Shown here piece after piece: positions 44,207-56,127 of a DNA stretch of 64,000 nucleotides. Each line of letters starts with the position of its first letter. Within the stretch, counting starts at the first letter, position 1. The translations under genes were made by a program, and so were the position numbers. The notes under the pieces were generated by a model that ran no database searches, had not been told where the DNA came from, and saw nothing but the letters and a program-made list of their open reading frames with translations. Location of the stretch: assembly GCA_011947345.1 (NCBI GenBank), contig JAAVTG010000586.1, positions 1-64,000 on the forward strand, given 5' to 3'. This DNA comes from Phytophthora quininea. Lineage: Eukaryota; Oomycota; Peronosporomycetes; Peronosporales; Peronosporaceae.

Positions 44207-47200
44207 TCCATCGATGAGAAACATGCACTCAAGTGCTGCCTTTCTGGATGTTATCAGGCAAAACTATCAGGGAGAGACAATGATCTCTGCCCGACTAATG
44301 CAAAAATTATCGAACTGTTCAATCGCAGACCCATATCCGAAAAACCGGAGTCCGCACCTTCAAACTACATTGAGTTGTGTCGATCTTCCGTAGCCTGAAG
44401 CGGCAGTGGTGATGTAAAGGGATGTGATCAGACAAAAACCTCTGACTTTGGTTGTTTTGATTCAGACACGCACAAGCGCCACTGCTGCAAGATCCGCCCC
44501 CGACTGCCGGCAGTTGTGCGCCTGCAAGGTCGACGTCAATGCCAGTACTGCACCATAAGAAGGCCAAGAGCCTGCCGCCGCTGGCACTCAACAGGACAGA
44601 GAGAAAGCGCAACTACCCGGCAGGGCGGCCGGCAGACTGCCGTTTTCGATTCATATTCTGAAACTTCACTGGTAAGGACCACGGTCATGCTACGTATTAT
44701 GCTGCAATACGTGCCGACTAATATTATTTTTATTGCCATTTCTTGTTGCAGAATCTATTGAAAAATTAAGCAGCTTGTCAAATTCAGGGGATGAGGTGCT
44801 AGTTCGTTGGCACTGCTTTGCCGTCGTATCTGCAGTGCTCCTGTCGACATTGTCATTGAGAGTTAACTGCAGACATCGCATCGCTGGTACTTTTGGTGAT
44901 GCCGTGGGTAGAATGGTGTCACCAAGGAAAACATTTGCTGTTGCTATCGCTCTACAATGGTTCGCTCATGCCTGTGTATTGTGCCCACGTTGTCCACCCC
45001 TATGATGTCTATACATTTTTCCTCCACTAGCTTCTCCACAACCCCGGATTCGCCGTTTTATCTTTCATCCTTTACGCCGATATAAGGGTGACAGTAGTAC
45101 GCTGTCGTCATGTTCGACGTCATTGCCTAGAACGGGAAACATCGACGTGCTTGTAAACACGGTCCGGTATGTATCAACAATGTATGCCGGGTGGAACACT
45201 TCATTTTTCGTGTAGCTTGCTCCAATCTTCCAAAGAACGGCGATGATGTGCCGACAAGGAATATGGACGTGCTTGTAAGTTTCACTTGTACAGAAAAGTA
45301 CGCCCAGGCGTATTTCTCTTTTGAATCAAACTGACTTCGTTTGGCGCCCCACGAAATAGGTAAACAAAGTAGGAACCAGCTAGCTTATATTCTCTTTCAC
45401 ACAGGACGGGCGCATATGGAGTGTAGTCGAGATCTTCCACTTTAGCGACATTGTTACGACGCTTTGTTAGGGCCCCCACCATCCCGTCAATCTGCGTTTG
45501 TAACCTTAAATCAAAGCAAAAGATCGACTCCATTCCACATCGAGAGAATCAATTACAGCTCCTTTGGCTCCGTACGTGGCACTCTTAATATCTTGCGTGT
45601 TCACGTGTTCACGTGTTCTCGTTTTTGTATAATGGTTTGCAACTGACGTCTGGATGTTGATTTATTTGCTGCCACTACACTCGTGAATGTGGCCATGAGC
45701 TGCAGCTGACGTGCGTTGGTTTTTCGAAGGACTTGCAAGAATCACGATGCTCGTCATTGACATCCCTCACGTAATACTCAGGAACTCCATTTTTCGCGTA
45801 CCGACGATACAGAACAACACTCCACTTGCATTTACCGGATGGGTCTTTGCAGACATAGGCAGATTTCCCCCACCTTTCGATGCCTTCTTATGGCTTTGTG
45901 TTTGTTGAAATTGTAGTCCTGGCGAAACTCTGTAGCAGTACCCATCGATGGAAACGGTGGAACACAGTCTCCTGTATTATGCCGTCGAATCCGAAGTGTT
46001 GTAAAATCAAATGGATGAGCGTCGGAGGAGAATCTGTTATCTCCTAGTTGGTGCAAAGGAAAGTAAAGCCCTAGGCATCTTGTCAGGTGGTTCCGTAGTA
46101 AAAATAAATATAGCAGTTGTGCCATATTCTGTGCTATACATAATGTGATGTACGTACTAGGTTTCATGTTTTCTACAAAAAGCTACGAAGCAGGCCACTG
46201 CACAGCTGTGGTGTAGCGATTGTTCGCTACGCGGCGGGTCGAAGGGTTGAGCAGTGGAACTTTCGCAGTATTGGGTGCGCTAAGGGTATACTGAGGCAGA
46301 GTCAAAATTATGCTGACGAACCCCTGGATATAGTGGCCAATGCGTCACTACGCCAGGCTCACGAACCTGGGTTTAAGAAGACGCCTAGTTCAGGACGGCG
46401 TCGGACTATGTTAGGACGAGCGGTCCTATACTAGGCGCTTGCGAAGTTTCACAATTCCCGCGGATGGCGACGGTTCGAGTCTTCGTAGAGGGTCGCAAGA
46501 TCTGAAACGAACCTTCGTTCACTGTATATTTGTATAGGACATACTGAAAGACATAGGAAACGATAAGGCCGAATGGCCACACTAAACAGAACAGTATTTT
46601 CCACCGACTACTCAAGCCGCACAAGCTCCTGGACTTCCAGAGGTAAGACTTGTGTGTGAGTTTGGATTATGCTAGTTCGGCGAACGCGGTGAGCAGTGTG
46701 TGCGAGCGTTCATTGGTAAGGGCAAGAAGTGTGTGTTGCCCGAAAGGGATTGATTCGCGGTGCGTGCTAAGCCGCTATATTATCAAGGAGAGCCTATTCG
46801 CCTCCACCCCGACCCTATTAGCCGTAGCTCTGCTGCGGCGGCTCCGGAAGCGCTTTCCCCAGGCGTGGCTTCCTCTCTTTAGAGGAACCCCGGAGTTTGA
46901 GTGAGTGTATTGTGTGTTAAGCGTCCTAGCCAAAGATCGGGGCTAGTGGCGCTGTTTGGTTGGCCGAAACATCGCAGGAGGGTGCGTTTGACTGGCTCTG
47001 GGTGAGTCGAGTTGGGCGTCCTTCAGGCGAAGCCTCAACTCTCGTCGAACCTTCGCAAGAGGGAGAGACGTGTTGTTGTGGGCAGGGGCTACTGTATATT
47101 AAGGCTACGTTACCAAGTGGAGTAATTGACTCGTATGAAACGTTTTGTTATTTTTTTAACTAAAAGGTCCCCCTTGCGGTCGCTGTCCCCTTTCCAGAAA

Positions 47201-48491
47201 ACAGACCTGTTTGAGGTCCCCTTTGGGAAATACCCGATTAGTATGCCACACAAGTTGTCGCTTACCAATTGTGGCTTATTTGAAGTGTTTCCGTGTGGCG
47301 CTGGATACCCAAGACGAAGACGTGAATGGCCTGCTGAGAGATTCTCAACGGGTTAAGGGCGATGTTTTTCGGCTAATGCTATACGTGAATGTTTCTGCTG
47401 CTCTTAGGTCGTAGGATACGGAATACTGCTTTAACATGGCGCCTGTTTCAGTGGAACGGATCGATATCGTCGAGTCGAAAGTGCGCGACTTGCACGAGCA
47501 AGTGAAGGCCAGTGTTATTCCCAGTACTGCGCTCCAAAGTCTGTAAGCTGAGGTGAAGACACTACATCTGGATGTTGACACCGCGGAAGTGATCCAAACG
47601 CAAGCTACAACTGTAACAGGGTTACACGAAAGTCATAACCATGTGTAGACTTTTGGTTATGTAGCCATAGTATAGCCATTTGGCTCTCCACCACTCATTT
47701 GCATATCTCTTAGATTAACTATGCCACATAGTTTAGTCTATACATTTACACCAGGGTCAGATAAACAATTCAATTCAGTTCTATTTTTGCAGTTAAGTAG
47801 TGTTGTCCGTGTTTTAAGGGACATTGACTCTGCGAGTCCTAGTTACGGGACTGTACTTGGTTCTTGTATAGAACCGAAGGCGGGACGCTTAAAGAGACAG
47901 ACTCGGGGAGTCCTACGTCTTCCTCTGTGCACGTGCACTGCTACGCAGCCCCGCTGCAACAACCAACGTAGGCGACTTGATTCAATGTAAAAAGGAGGCC
48001 CTGGTTGCAATGTGGACAGAACGGCTGGTATCATTCGCGACCAGAAACCTGGCATGTACCAGGTGATCGTGGTTGCGGACGCGGCAAATCCAGAAGAAGG
48101 TGATGACGGAGTTAATGACGTCGACTATGCGCTCCAGCTGAAAAAGGAGACAACACCAAGCAGACCTGGGAAAACTGCGAATACTTGGCTAGATCTCGAG
48201 TCTTTGTCGCGGAGGTGCAATAGGGTGACCAGCTCAGTGTGAAGTGCGAAGAACACCTCGAGGACATCAGCTTCCTTACCCTGATCCGCCTTGGAAAATA
48301 GCCAAGAGTTACGAACTGCTAGCCATAACTCTTGATGAACATAATAAATATGTGTTGTCGCTTCTTGCCACGAATCGAATACCGGTACCTTACATTTTAT
48401 CTTTGTTCACCACCGATTTTTCGACTGCAAAACAAAACCAAATAATGCTCAGGAGTAGTAGTAACCGTTGTCGTTCTTCAGGCTGCCAAGA
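44207..48491. other. Gene-poor island, probable retroelement and other mobile debris
   Basis: No intact gene is present. ORFs stay under 115 codons and none matches a family I know (for example 44319-44612, 45282-45533 and 45832-46167, all minus). The base composition is more AT-rich and varied than in the flanking genes. Around 46.1-47.4 kb the sequence looks like a non-coding leader or LTR followed by a gag-like start (listed separately), but I could not find a second LTR. The segment is bounded by the two inverted Fanzor relics or their insertion sites. Confidence 0.4.
47436..47640 (+). pseudogene. Gag-like coiled-coil start, decayed
   Basis: The ATG at 47436 opens MAPVSVERIDIVESKVRDLH, a short coiled coil that stops at TAA near 47544 and continues in the same frame with AEVKTLHLDVDTAEVIQ. 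Heptad-like openings of this kind begin Gag proteins of oomycete LTR retroelements. No nucleocapsid, protease or reverse transcriptase motif follows, so the assignment is tentative. Confidence 0.3.
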
Positions 48492-51400
48492 ATGCCCCAA
48501 AAACCGCTTAAGAAATGCTATCGCTGTTGGGTAGCGGCCGCTTCAGCCAATTGCTGCTCGTTCGACGGAAAGCAGACCGACAGCTCTTCGCTGCAAAAAT
48601 TCCTCAAGGCGACGATTCCTCCTCACGACAGGCAAGCCGCGAAGAAGCCCAGCTACTGATGAGTCTGCATCACATCAAATTTGTGTAATGCATCGAGGTA
48701 GTCGAAAAACTCAACGCAACTTGCAATCATTATGGAATTCTCAAGTGGTGACGATCTTGCTACGTTCATACATTGCCAGCAAGACATAGCTAATAGGGAA
48801 ATTTTAAGTGAGCCGGCGATCATGCGTATCTTCATTCAGATCGTTCTCGCGCTCAAGTATTTGCACGATCAACGCATACTCCATCAATACGTTGCCACAT
48901 TAGTTATCTTTGAATACGATCCGTCTAAAGATGCTTTATCTGCAGCGATCTCAAACCAAAGGTAGCAGATTGTTAAAGTTCTTGATATCTACTGAGCTTT
49001 ACATCTAAAGCAGCACACAGAACATCTTGTTAGATAGCGGTGGCATCGTAAAGTTGAGCGACTTTGGCGTCTCAATGGCTCTACAAGACTCGCTTGATGC
49101 TGCGCAAACGATGATTGGGACACCATACCACATGTAAGCCAAACTCCACCCCGATCAATGATGCTATTTCCTTGCAATTTTACTTCTCCAGGGCGCCAGA
49201 ATTGATAGGAGGTGACGCGTATGACGACAAAAGCGACATCTGGAGTTTAGGATGTGTGGTTTACGAACTCGCGACCTTCTCTCCACTATTCACCGGCTCA
49301 GTCGTAGGAGCAGTAGTGCATCAAGTATTGCACAACGACCCACCGCCTGTCTCTCATCGATGGGTGAACAACAATTGCAGGAATGTTTAGCCGCCGCATC
49401 TACCGGCTTCCACTCGACGCCCACTTCTCCATTCGCTCCACCAAGCCTCGGACACTCGGAGCGATGGCCTCGGCGCGGCCCCGTTCTCGCAAGTGCGAGG
49501 ACCTCGTCCACCCACGTGCCTGGTTTCGTCGCGCCATTGTCAGCGACTTGTGGATGCCCGAAATAACCGAGGACGTGGCCACGCCGCGCCGAGCTCGACG
49601 GCGCAAGACTCGACGAGTTCGCCCGGAGTTCCACAGGCGTCGCAAGCGCCGAAAGAGCCCCCAGAGACCATCGACCTTCGTTCGAACCCGTCTCCCGGCC
49701 AGTCAATGCGTCATTGACCCGCTGCTCACGTCGTGGTTTGGTGTAGAGAACTTTTCCGACGAGGCCCTCCATGGTGACTGGAGGACCGACAACATGCCAG
49801 TCTCTGCAAACGCCGATGCAGCAGACGTCGGCACGGGTGGCGACGACAAAGTGCCAGTGAACAGCGTCATTAACCTTCGTCTGTTCCCGACGTCAGGGCA
49901 CGCGCAAAGCTAGATCAAATGTTTGCTACGAATCGAGCGATCTGGAACAGGCTGGTAGTCTGCTCCAGAGCGGATCGGATAGCGATGGCGGCGGGGGCAA
50001 TATGACACGTGCGAGTTCACGAGCAAATACCGACCATAGCGGCTTTGAAGGCCATGACTAAGTACTTCAAGAACAATAAAACGGCCCTTGTAAGGCACCA
50101 CCAACCGTACAACGAAGCGCGAGACTCGGCTTTTCAAAACTTCAAGAAGGAGGTCAAGTCCTCGCTGACGCAGGTTTTCAACAAGAAGGCGAAGGGCGAG
50201 AAGATCACGTGCCCGGACATGCACTTCAAGAGCAAGTTTTCTCCTTCAAACACTGACGCAACGAGTAGCCTTACAGCTTGTCAGCCGGATCCGCCTGCGG
50301 TATCGGAACCGCGGTTCGACCGACTTGCGACTTGAAGGTCGTTTCTTCTTCACCTTCGTGCGCGTTTTGGTCGGGTGTTTTGCCTTGCATTTGTTCACCT
50401 CCTTCTGCAGGATAGACTTCATTTCATCCACGGCCTTGAACTCCTTCAGCAGCACCGCACGTTTATCCTTGACGGCCGTTGAGGTCGTACAACGCGAAAA
50501 AGTTTCTTACCCCTGGATCAATGGCGCAAGCCCTAGCACAGGCGTGCTGCGGAAAGTGGACCAATCTGGGTACGATGATGTGGAATTCGCCCTCTCGAAG
50601 AAGCTGCAGGCGGATTGACGTGGTAAGCTCCGGCAGTGGCTCGTGCAGCAAAATGCCCTCGCTCTTCTTAAAAAAAAACTCGGGATGAATGTGCCTAGAT
50701 GTACGCCTTCTTCGACCATCGTCTCGATGGCTCGTTTTGGAATCTCGGTGCTGCATCAAAAGTTGGCGACTTGGCTGGCTGAGCACTACAAGACTGTCCT
50801 ACTTCCAGACGGCCGAGATGGTACGCAGGTATTTCTTAGAGGTAGCAGCAGACGCTACCCCAGAGACGGCCACGGTTCAAAGACGCAACACCAAGAGCTC
50901 GACTGCCAGAGCTATGATGGCGCTGGCGCACTATCGTTTTAAGATGCTTCTCAAGTACAAGATGGCCCGTGCCGGTGGACGAGTCGTCGACTGTGAAGAG
51001 GAGTAAACTTCAAGAACCTGCTCCAACTGCGGCACGATCAAAGGCAACCTCGGCGGGAACACCGTGTTCCGATGCTCGCACTGCCACGTGCGATACGACC
51101 GAGACGTGAGCGCAGCGAAAAACATCTTCCACAAGAACTTGGGATTGCTCCCGTGGCTGTCCCTCGTTCTTTACCGGCGAAGCCTTCGTCGCGGAGTCCT
51201 GTCCACCCTTTTGGTGGGTGTTGTTGGCCCAAAAGTCAGTGCTACGACTGTAGTTGCTAGATATCCTAAGGTGTCGGCACAACAGACCAAAACCTGGACG
51301 CCATTGTCGCTAAACCTTTAAGACCAAGTGTGACCAACATCTTGAGCTACGATGCAATCCAAAACTACATGCAGCAATTGGTGAGTGTAGCGACGTCGCA

Positions 51401-51560
51401 TCAGTCGATGCTTTTGGAGCAGTTTCCTCAAACGGCAGATCGGATGGCCCATCTCAGCAGAAGGGAACGCTTTCTGGGAGAACTTCTCCGCTTCCTCTTC
51501 GCCCCCAGCCCAGTGCCGATAACGACACAAAGCCCACGCGAGCTCTTGTACTGAAGGAGG
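48492..51560 (+). pseudogene. Ser/Thr protein kinase (NEK-like) split by a Fanzor relic
   Basis: From ATG 48492 the kinase fold can be followed: glycine loop LLGSGRFSQLLLV, beta-3 lysine in LFAAKI, alpha-C Glu in REEAQLLMSLHH. Then come MEFSSGDDLATFI, LALKYLHDQRILH, an RDLKP exon near 48936, KLSDFGVSMAL, APELIGG and KSDIWSLGCVVYELATF. Small introns are visible, for example one before GCGCCAGAATT at 49194. At about 49407 the Fanzor copy B begins. Kinase sequence resumes after 51260 with NLDAIVAKPLRPSVTNILS and IQNYMQQL. A frame change after KKCYR, an in-frame TAA near 48685 and a lost splice donor after ILH add to the damage. The order APE-DIWSLG-LDAIVAK resembles NEK kinases. The gene is dead by insertion. 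Confidence 0.75.
49407..51260 (+). mobile_element. Fanzor/TnpB-like relic, copy B, inserted in a kinase gene
   Basis: This is the inverted counterpart of copy A. It begins at LPLDAHFSIRSTK and stops at VSATTVVAR, so compared with the longer frame of copy A it lacks the last dozen residues. It shares with A the frame change after NLRLFPT, the inverted RuvC-I block (minus strand 50463-50786) and the TAA after CEEE. It differs by small indels, such as about 7 bp lost near 49655 and a changed base in the AGGACACG/ATGACACG word near 50002. Target-site duplications are not evident at either kinase border. Confidence 0.82.
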
Positions 51561-52558
51561 AGAAAAACCCTGCTCGTCAGCTATGCTTTGAGAACCAGGT
51601 ATGAGTATTTCATGATGACGGCCTGCGAATTGTAAACGGGGTGGGGGTGGGGGCGTTGGTGCCTGCATGCTGCGGCTCGTAAAAACAAGGAACGCATCGA
51701 CCAAGAGAAATCACGCGGGGCTGTCTTTCTGGATGCTAACGATAGCGCAAATTCATTTCACCAATGCAGCAAGTTGACACTGAAACTGAAAAGTGCTGAG
51801 ACTTGGGGATCAAACTACGAGGAAGGGCTGTAGCGTGTAACTTCGTCTTATCTTCGGCGGCCGGAATGCGTAAAACCTCGGACGAAGATAGCGAATACAT
51901 CTGTCGTGGCATGTACACTTGGTTTCACTATTGAGGGACATTTGTACCCAGCGTAACTTCGTACCCGACTCTAATTGGCTACAATGCACCAGTCAGTGCA
52001 CCATTCGCGGCTGCGAGGGAGGCTCAATGGACTAAGTAGGGGCTCTTAGGCGGACTGACGTCTCTGCGGCTGCATGGATCAGGCGGCACCTCATGGCTGT
52101 ATGGTAAGAGTCGGGGCATGGGAATACTATTGTGGACTTAACGGTTGCTGCTTCCTCACAGATGTGCGATGCTACTGCCTCAGCGTCAGCAGACCGAGTT
52201 CCCCACCTCAAGGAGGAGCACAGCGCCTCGAACTGACGGCGTTTCTGACTGCTGTGTCTCTGACGGACGGCAACTCGGGCTGAAGGCGGCTTGCTCCTAC
52301 ATGTACCTCGAAGTTTGCACCTGGAGGCGGCTCGGACCTGGCAGCGGGTGGTTGCTTGCATTCGCGCGCTTCGACATGACGGTAAAGTGCTGGCGCTAAG
52401 TTTACTGCTGGATGTTATCACTGTGACGTCTGATGCTCCTGTTGACTCGTAGACTTCTTAGCGGAAGCATCCCTCGTTGTCATGCGAATTGAAACGTGTC
52501 GAAGCCGACGTGTATTGGGTTTAATGGAGATACGTTGAGCTCTGCCAGTCAATCTAGG
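51561..52558. other. Spacer between the split kinase and a Crypton relic
   Basis: Only short, unsupported ORFs occur. The first part may hold degraded exons of the kinase C-terminus. No repeat, RNA gene or regulatory element was recognised. Confidence 0.4.
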
Positions 52559-54655
52559 CTAATCTGATGTGAATTGGATGCGAGGTAGCAAGCGGAATGA
52601 AACCCGCTGCTGCTCAGTTAGTTCGCTCCAAGCTTTCACAATACCGGCGAGTTTACCAGACCGACGTCGCTTGCGCCAAGTCCCCGCTGAATCTGTAGCT
52701 GTTGTGAACGAGTTCACTAACACTGTTTCACATTGGCTTGCCATAGTTCCATTGCAGATATCCAACTCGCTCGCTCTGATTCGTGTGCTGAGGAAGGAAG
52801 CGGAGGGACACTGCCTAGATCCGCGACATACGCTACAATTTCGACAGCACGAGCACAATCTTTTTGACTGCGATTCCCGATAGCTTTGGAAGGGAGCCAA
52901 GTCCTTCCATGTAGAACCGAACCAAAACTCAGAGGGATGCTTGTCCTTCAAAGTCGTGAGCGACTTGGGCCAAGCCGCACTCGCTGGAGGAGCGCGCAGG
53001 GTAAGCGCTGGTATTGCACGTTGTTTTGGATCACGATTTTGCTCACTGTTATCCCTGTCTGTAGCAGAAGTACCAGTATTACAGAAGCACCGTGAGGCGG
53101 CTTCGATATGATCAATCCGATCTAGCAGGCGGTGCATCATGCCTTTGAGATCCTCGTTAGCAGTCATAAGCTGCTGGTGCCCCGTTAAAAGGCGTTTCAG
53201 GGTTTCTGCAAACTGTTCTGCCTGCTCCTCCATCGAAAGACTGTCTTTAACGTGTTGAATTGGTGATGATAACATGTTATCCAGGACAAAGCGCTTGCGT
53301 ATCTTGCTCTTCCATTCGAGTAATTCTTCCTGACATTCCCGTGAAGCTGGCAGGCTGCTGTGCACGCGCTGCAGCTCTTGGTGGAGGATATGTTGCGGCG
53401 ATATTTCGAGAGTGTCGCGGCAATACATCAGCAAGATTGCGGTAAGACAGTCTGCAAAACTTTTCGGTGATATCTTTGCGAAATGAAGCACTCGTAGAGC
53501 TTGGGCAAATTCACTAACTCTGGCAAATGTCTGGTGGCAGTCCTTGCTGAAACATTCAAGTGATGGGGATGCCCGGCCTGCTTTGTGTCGGTCCATCCAC
53601 CTAGGACCTTCGCAACGTTTTGGTCGCTAGCAGATGTGGGCGATACGTACTCGAGAAGTGTAGCGAATCCGTCCATAGACCACAATCCACGATGTGCCAA
53701 GTCAGATAAGTTGACGCTTTGGTTTGAGCTGGCGTACGTGGTCCCGCCGCGACGAGCCGAGTGCGACTGAAGATTCTTCGTCAATGTGGTGCCATCATCG
53801 TGCTCGCTGACTGACTGTAGTACCCGGTTGATGTATGTAGCTACGTGTGCATCAGTATTCGTTGAAGAAACTTGCGAAAAAACTCGTGATGAGGCGTTGT
53901 AAGGGTCCACAACTAGCCGGGAGGCTAGGAAATGAAATGGATCGATGCTCCAACATATTGGAGAGCAGAAGATCGAGACACTCTGTTGCTGCTGCACTTT
54001 AATGCTGGTCAAATATTTTCTGTTAGTTCAATTAATGTTCCATTCAATATGTGGGCATACAGCACTCACCGCGTCAGATCAATGAGAATAAAGCTTCCGT
54101 GCCAATGTAAATCCGAGAAATGTATCATGCCCACATCGGAGCTTCGGCCAATGGTGAACTACCGCTTGTTAAGAAGAGTGCGATCAAGAAGAGCTTTTTG
54201 TCGTTTTTGAGAAATAATATCGTTGCAATGGAGCTAAGATCATTGATAGTCGTCGGCGTCGCTTGTCCTTTAAGCTTCTTCCCTGTCGATATGGCAAACT
54301 TCAGGTACTGCTTTTGCAGGTGGCGGCGGCAGCGACGATACCAGTCAGGGTCGCTGCGAAACAACTGAGTTCCCGTTGTCTCCTCTACCTGTCTCATGAT
54401 TGAGCTAAGATAATTCACAGAAGTCTGTCAATGTATGTCAGGGTCCTCCAGCAAATATGATAGCAGCTTTCCAATCTCCTTTGTTACTTGTTCCGCTGTC
54501 AGTGTTGATAGCTCTAATGTTTTACCTACGTGTTTTTTCAGAAAAATTTTGAACTTTGCACGGGCGGATACATCTTGCCTTTTAGATGAAGGACCGAGCT
54601 CGCTCTCCATCAAGTCGACGATCGTGTCGACATCTGCGTTCATCCCAACTTCCAT
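52559..54655 (-). mobile_element. Second Crypton family, decayed tyrosine recombinase
   Basis: Read on the minus strand, pieces of a different tyrosine recombinase appear in order. 54655-54428 is an N-terminal helical part (FKIFLKKHVGKTLELSTLTA). 54418-54125 has WYRRCRRHLQKQYLKFAI and FLKNDKKLFLIAL. 54012-53428 has the catalytic part, with SHSARRGGTTYASS (box II) and FATLLEYVSPTSASD (Tyr region). 53596-52559 is a coiled-coil/C-terminal part (EQAEQFAETLKRLLTGHQQL). The frames overlap by shifts and some joints contain stops, so the element is inactive. It shares no close sequence with the tandem Cryptons at 25-30 kb. No boundaries or core site could be set. Confidence 0.65.
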
Positions 54656-55071
54656 CCTGCTCGAAGAAGCTAGAGACCCTTCATTCGCAACGGATGACTT
54701 TGCGATGTTGCACGAATGTTGTGTGTATGTTAGATTTTTATGTTCGTCCGACGAAGATAATAAAATACACTACTGTACCAGGCACAAGTCACTGACCGAC
54801 AAAAGTGAGCTCTTCTGCTGCAGGTTCGTGCCTTTTTCTAACTAAACTTTCGTTTGGTGGCAGAGCGAACTACGAGGAACTCCTGGAAGATGAGCGACAC
54901 CGCATACGTCTCGAGACCAAGAAACTGTAGGAAAAAATGCGCGGAGTGCATTTGGCCGACGCAGAATGAAAGCCACGACTTCAACTATAGCTGTTTCGGT
55001 GATCGTAGACAAAAATTATGGCACAATCTTTTAAACAAATAGACTGCGATTTGCACAAAACATCTGGCAAA
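54656..55071. other. Spacer upstream of the FAHD1-like gene
   Basis: This AT-rich stretch holds the promoter of the FAHD1-like gene and perhaps the 5' end of the Crypton relic. ORFs are short and unsupported. Confidence 0.4.
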
Positions 55072-56064
55072 ATGGGCGCCAGGAAGTTCATCGAGTTTGG
55101 GTGCGTGTCTTGTGGTCATCTCTTCGCATTCGCCCCCCTCACCATTATCTGTTGTGACTGGACCTTACAGCAAGAAGATCGTGGCGATCGGGAAGAACTA
55201 CGAGGCCCATGCACGCGAGATGGGCGCGGCCGCGGCCCCCAAGGACCCCGTCCTCTTCCTCAAGCCCACCACCACGTACAGTAACCGATCTCTTCTGACG
55301 AAGATACATTTTCGTTCTTTAATCTGTGTGATAATAATTCAGGTACCTTCTTAATGGAGGCACCGTGCTGCTACCACCCGGCATCGGAGAAGTGCACCAT
55401 GAAGTGGAGCTTGGCGTAGGTTGGAACATTTAAAAAAGCTACAGCAGATGTAAAACTGATAAATATCTTGCTGCCAGGTGGTGATCGGCAAGGGCGGCAC
55501 TGACATTGCTGAGAAAGACAGCATGGACCACGTCGCTGGATACGTAAGTGTTTAGATTAGACCGTCTTGAGTTGTGTGGCCATTGTGAGCTGATGATTTT
55601 GTTTTGCAGGCGCTGGCAATTGATATGACGGCGCGTGACTTGCAGGCCAAGGCGAAGAAGGCAGGCCTCCCGTGGACGCATGCCAAGGGGCTAGACACGT
55701 TTACGCCTATTAGCGACTTCATCCCCAAGGAAGCAGTGCCAGATCCGCACAAGCTGAACTTGTGGCTCAAAGTGGGCGACGAGCTGCGTCAGGACGGGAG
55801 TACTGGCGACATGGTGCACAACATCCCGTCTTTGATCGCGTACGTAAGCCGTATCATGACACTTGAGGAAGGTGATCTGCTTATCACTGGCACCCCAGAA
55901 GGTGTGGGCCCTGTGCCTCCCAACAGCGTACGAATCCTTGTAGCAGCTGCATGTTTGCTTATTTCGACTCTAAAATTTCTGATTCTTTATAGGTCCTGAC
56001 GGCGGGCATCACGGGACTTATTGACGTCCGCTTCCCTGTGAAGACACGCGTGTACAATGCGTGA
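55072..56064 (+). CDS. FAHD1-like acylpyruvase / oxaloacetate decarboxylase
   Basis: Members of the fumarylacetoacetate hydrolase family of this size cleave acylpyruvates or decarboxylate oxaloacetate, usually in mitochondria. Six exons fit in phase: 55072-55100, 55171-55275, 55343-55415, 55478-55543, 55610-55927 and 55993-56064, giving 220 residues, the family's normal length. The Mg-binding Glu pair lies in GEVHHEVELGVVIGKGG, and the third acidic ligand in ALAIDMTARDLQ. The lysine and glycine motif is in WTHAKGLDTF. The C-terminal block reads DLLITGTPEGVGPV. No mitochondrial presequence is visible, so a cytosolic or peroxisomal place is possible. The gene is intact and converges on the ARM/IQ gene 63 bp away. 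Confidence 0.93.
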
Positions 56065-56127
56065 GAACATTGTCTTCAACTCCAAGGCCCCGTTAAAGTG
56101 AGGAATCTCAAGCACGGTTTTAGCGTC

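Noticed and set aside
46170..47430. Complete LTR retrotransposon
   Set aside because: No pair of LTRs, primer-binding site or pol motifs could be shown; only a weak gag-like start is reported.
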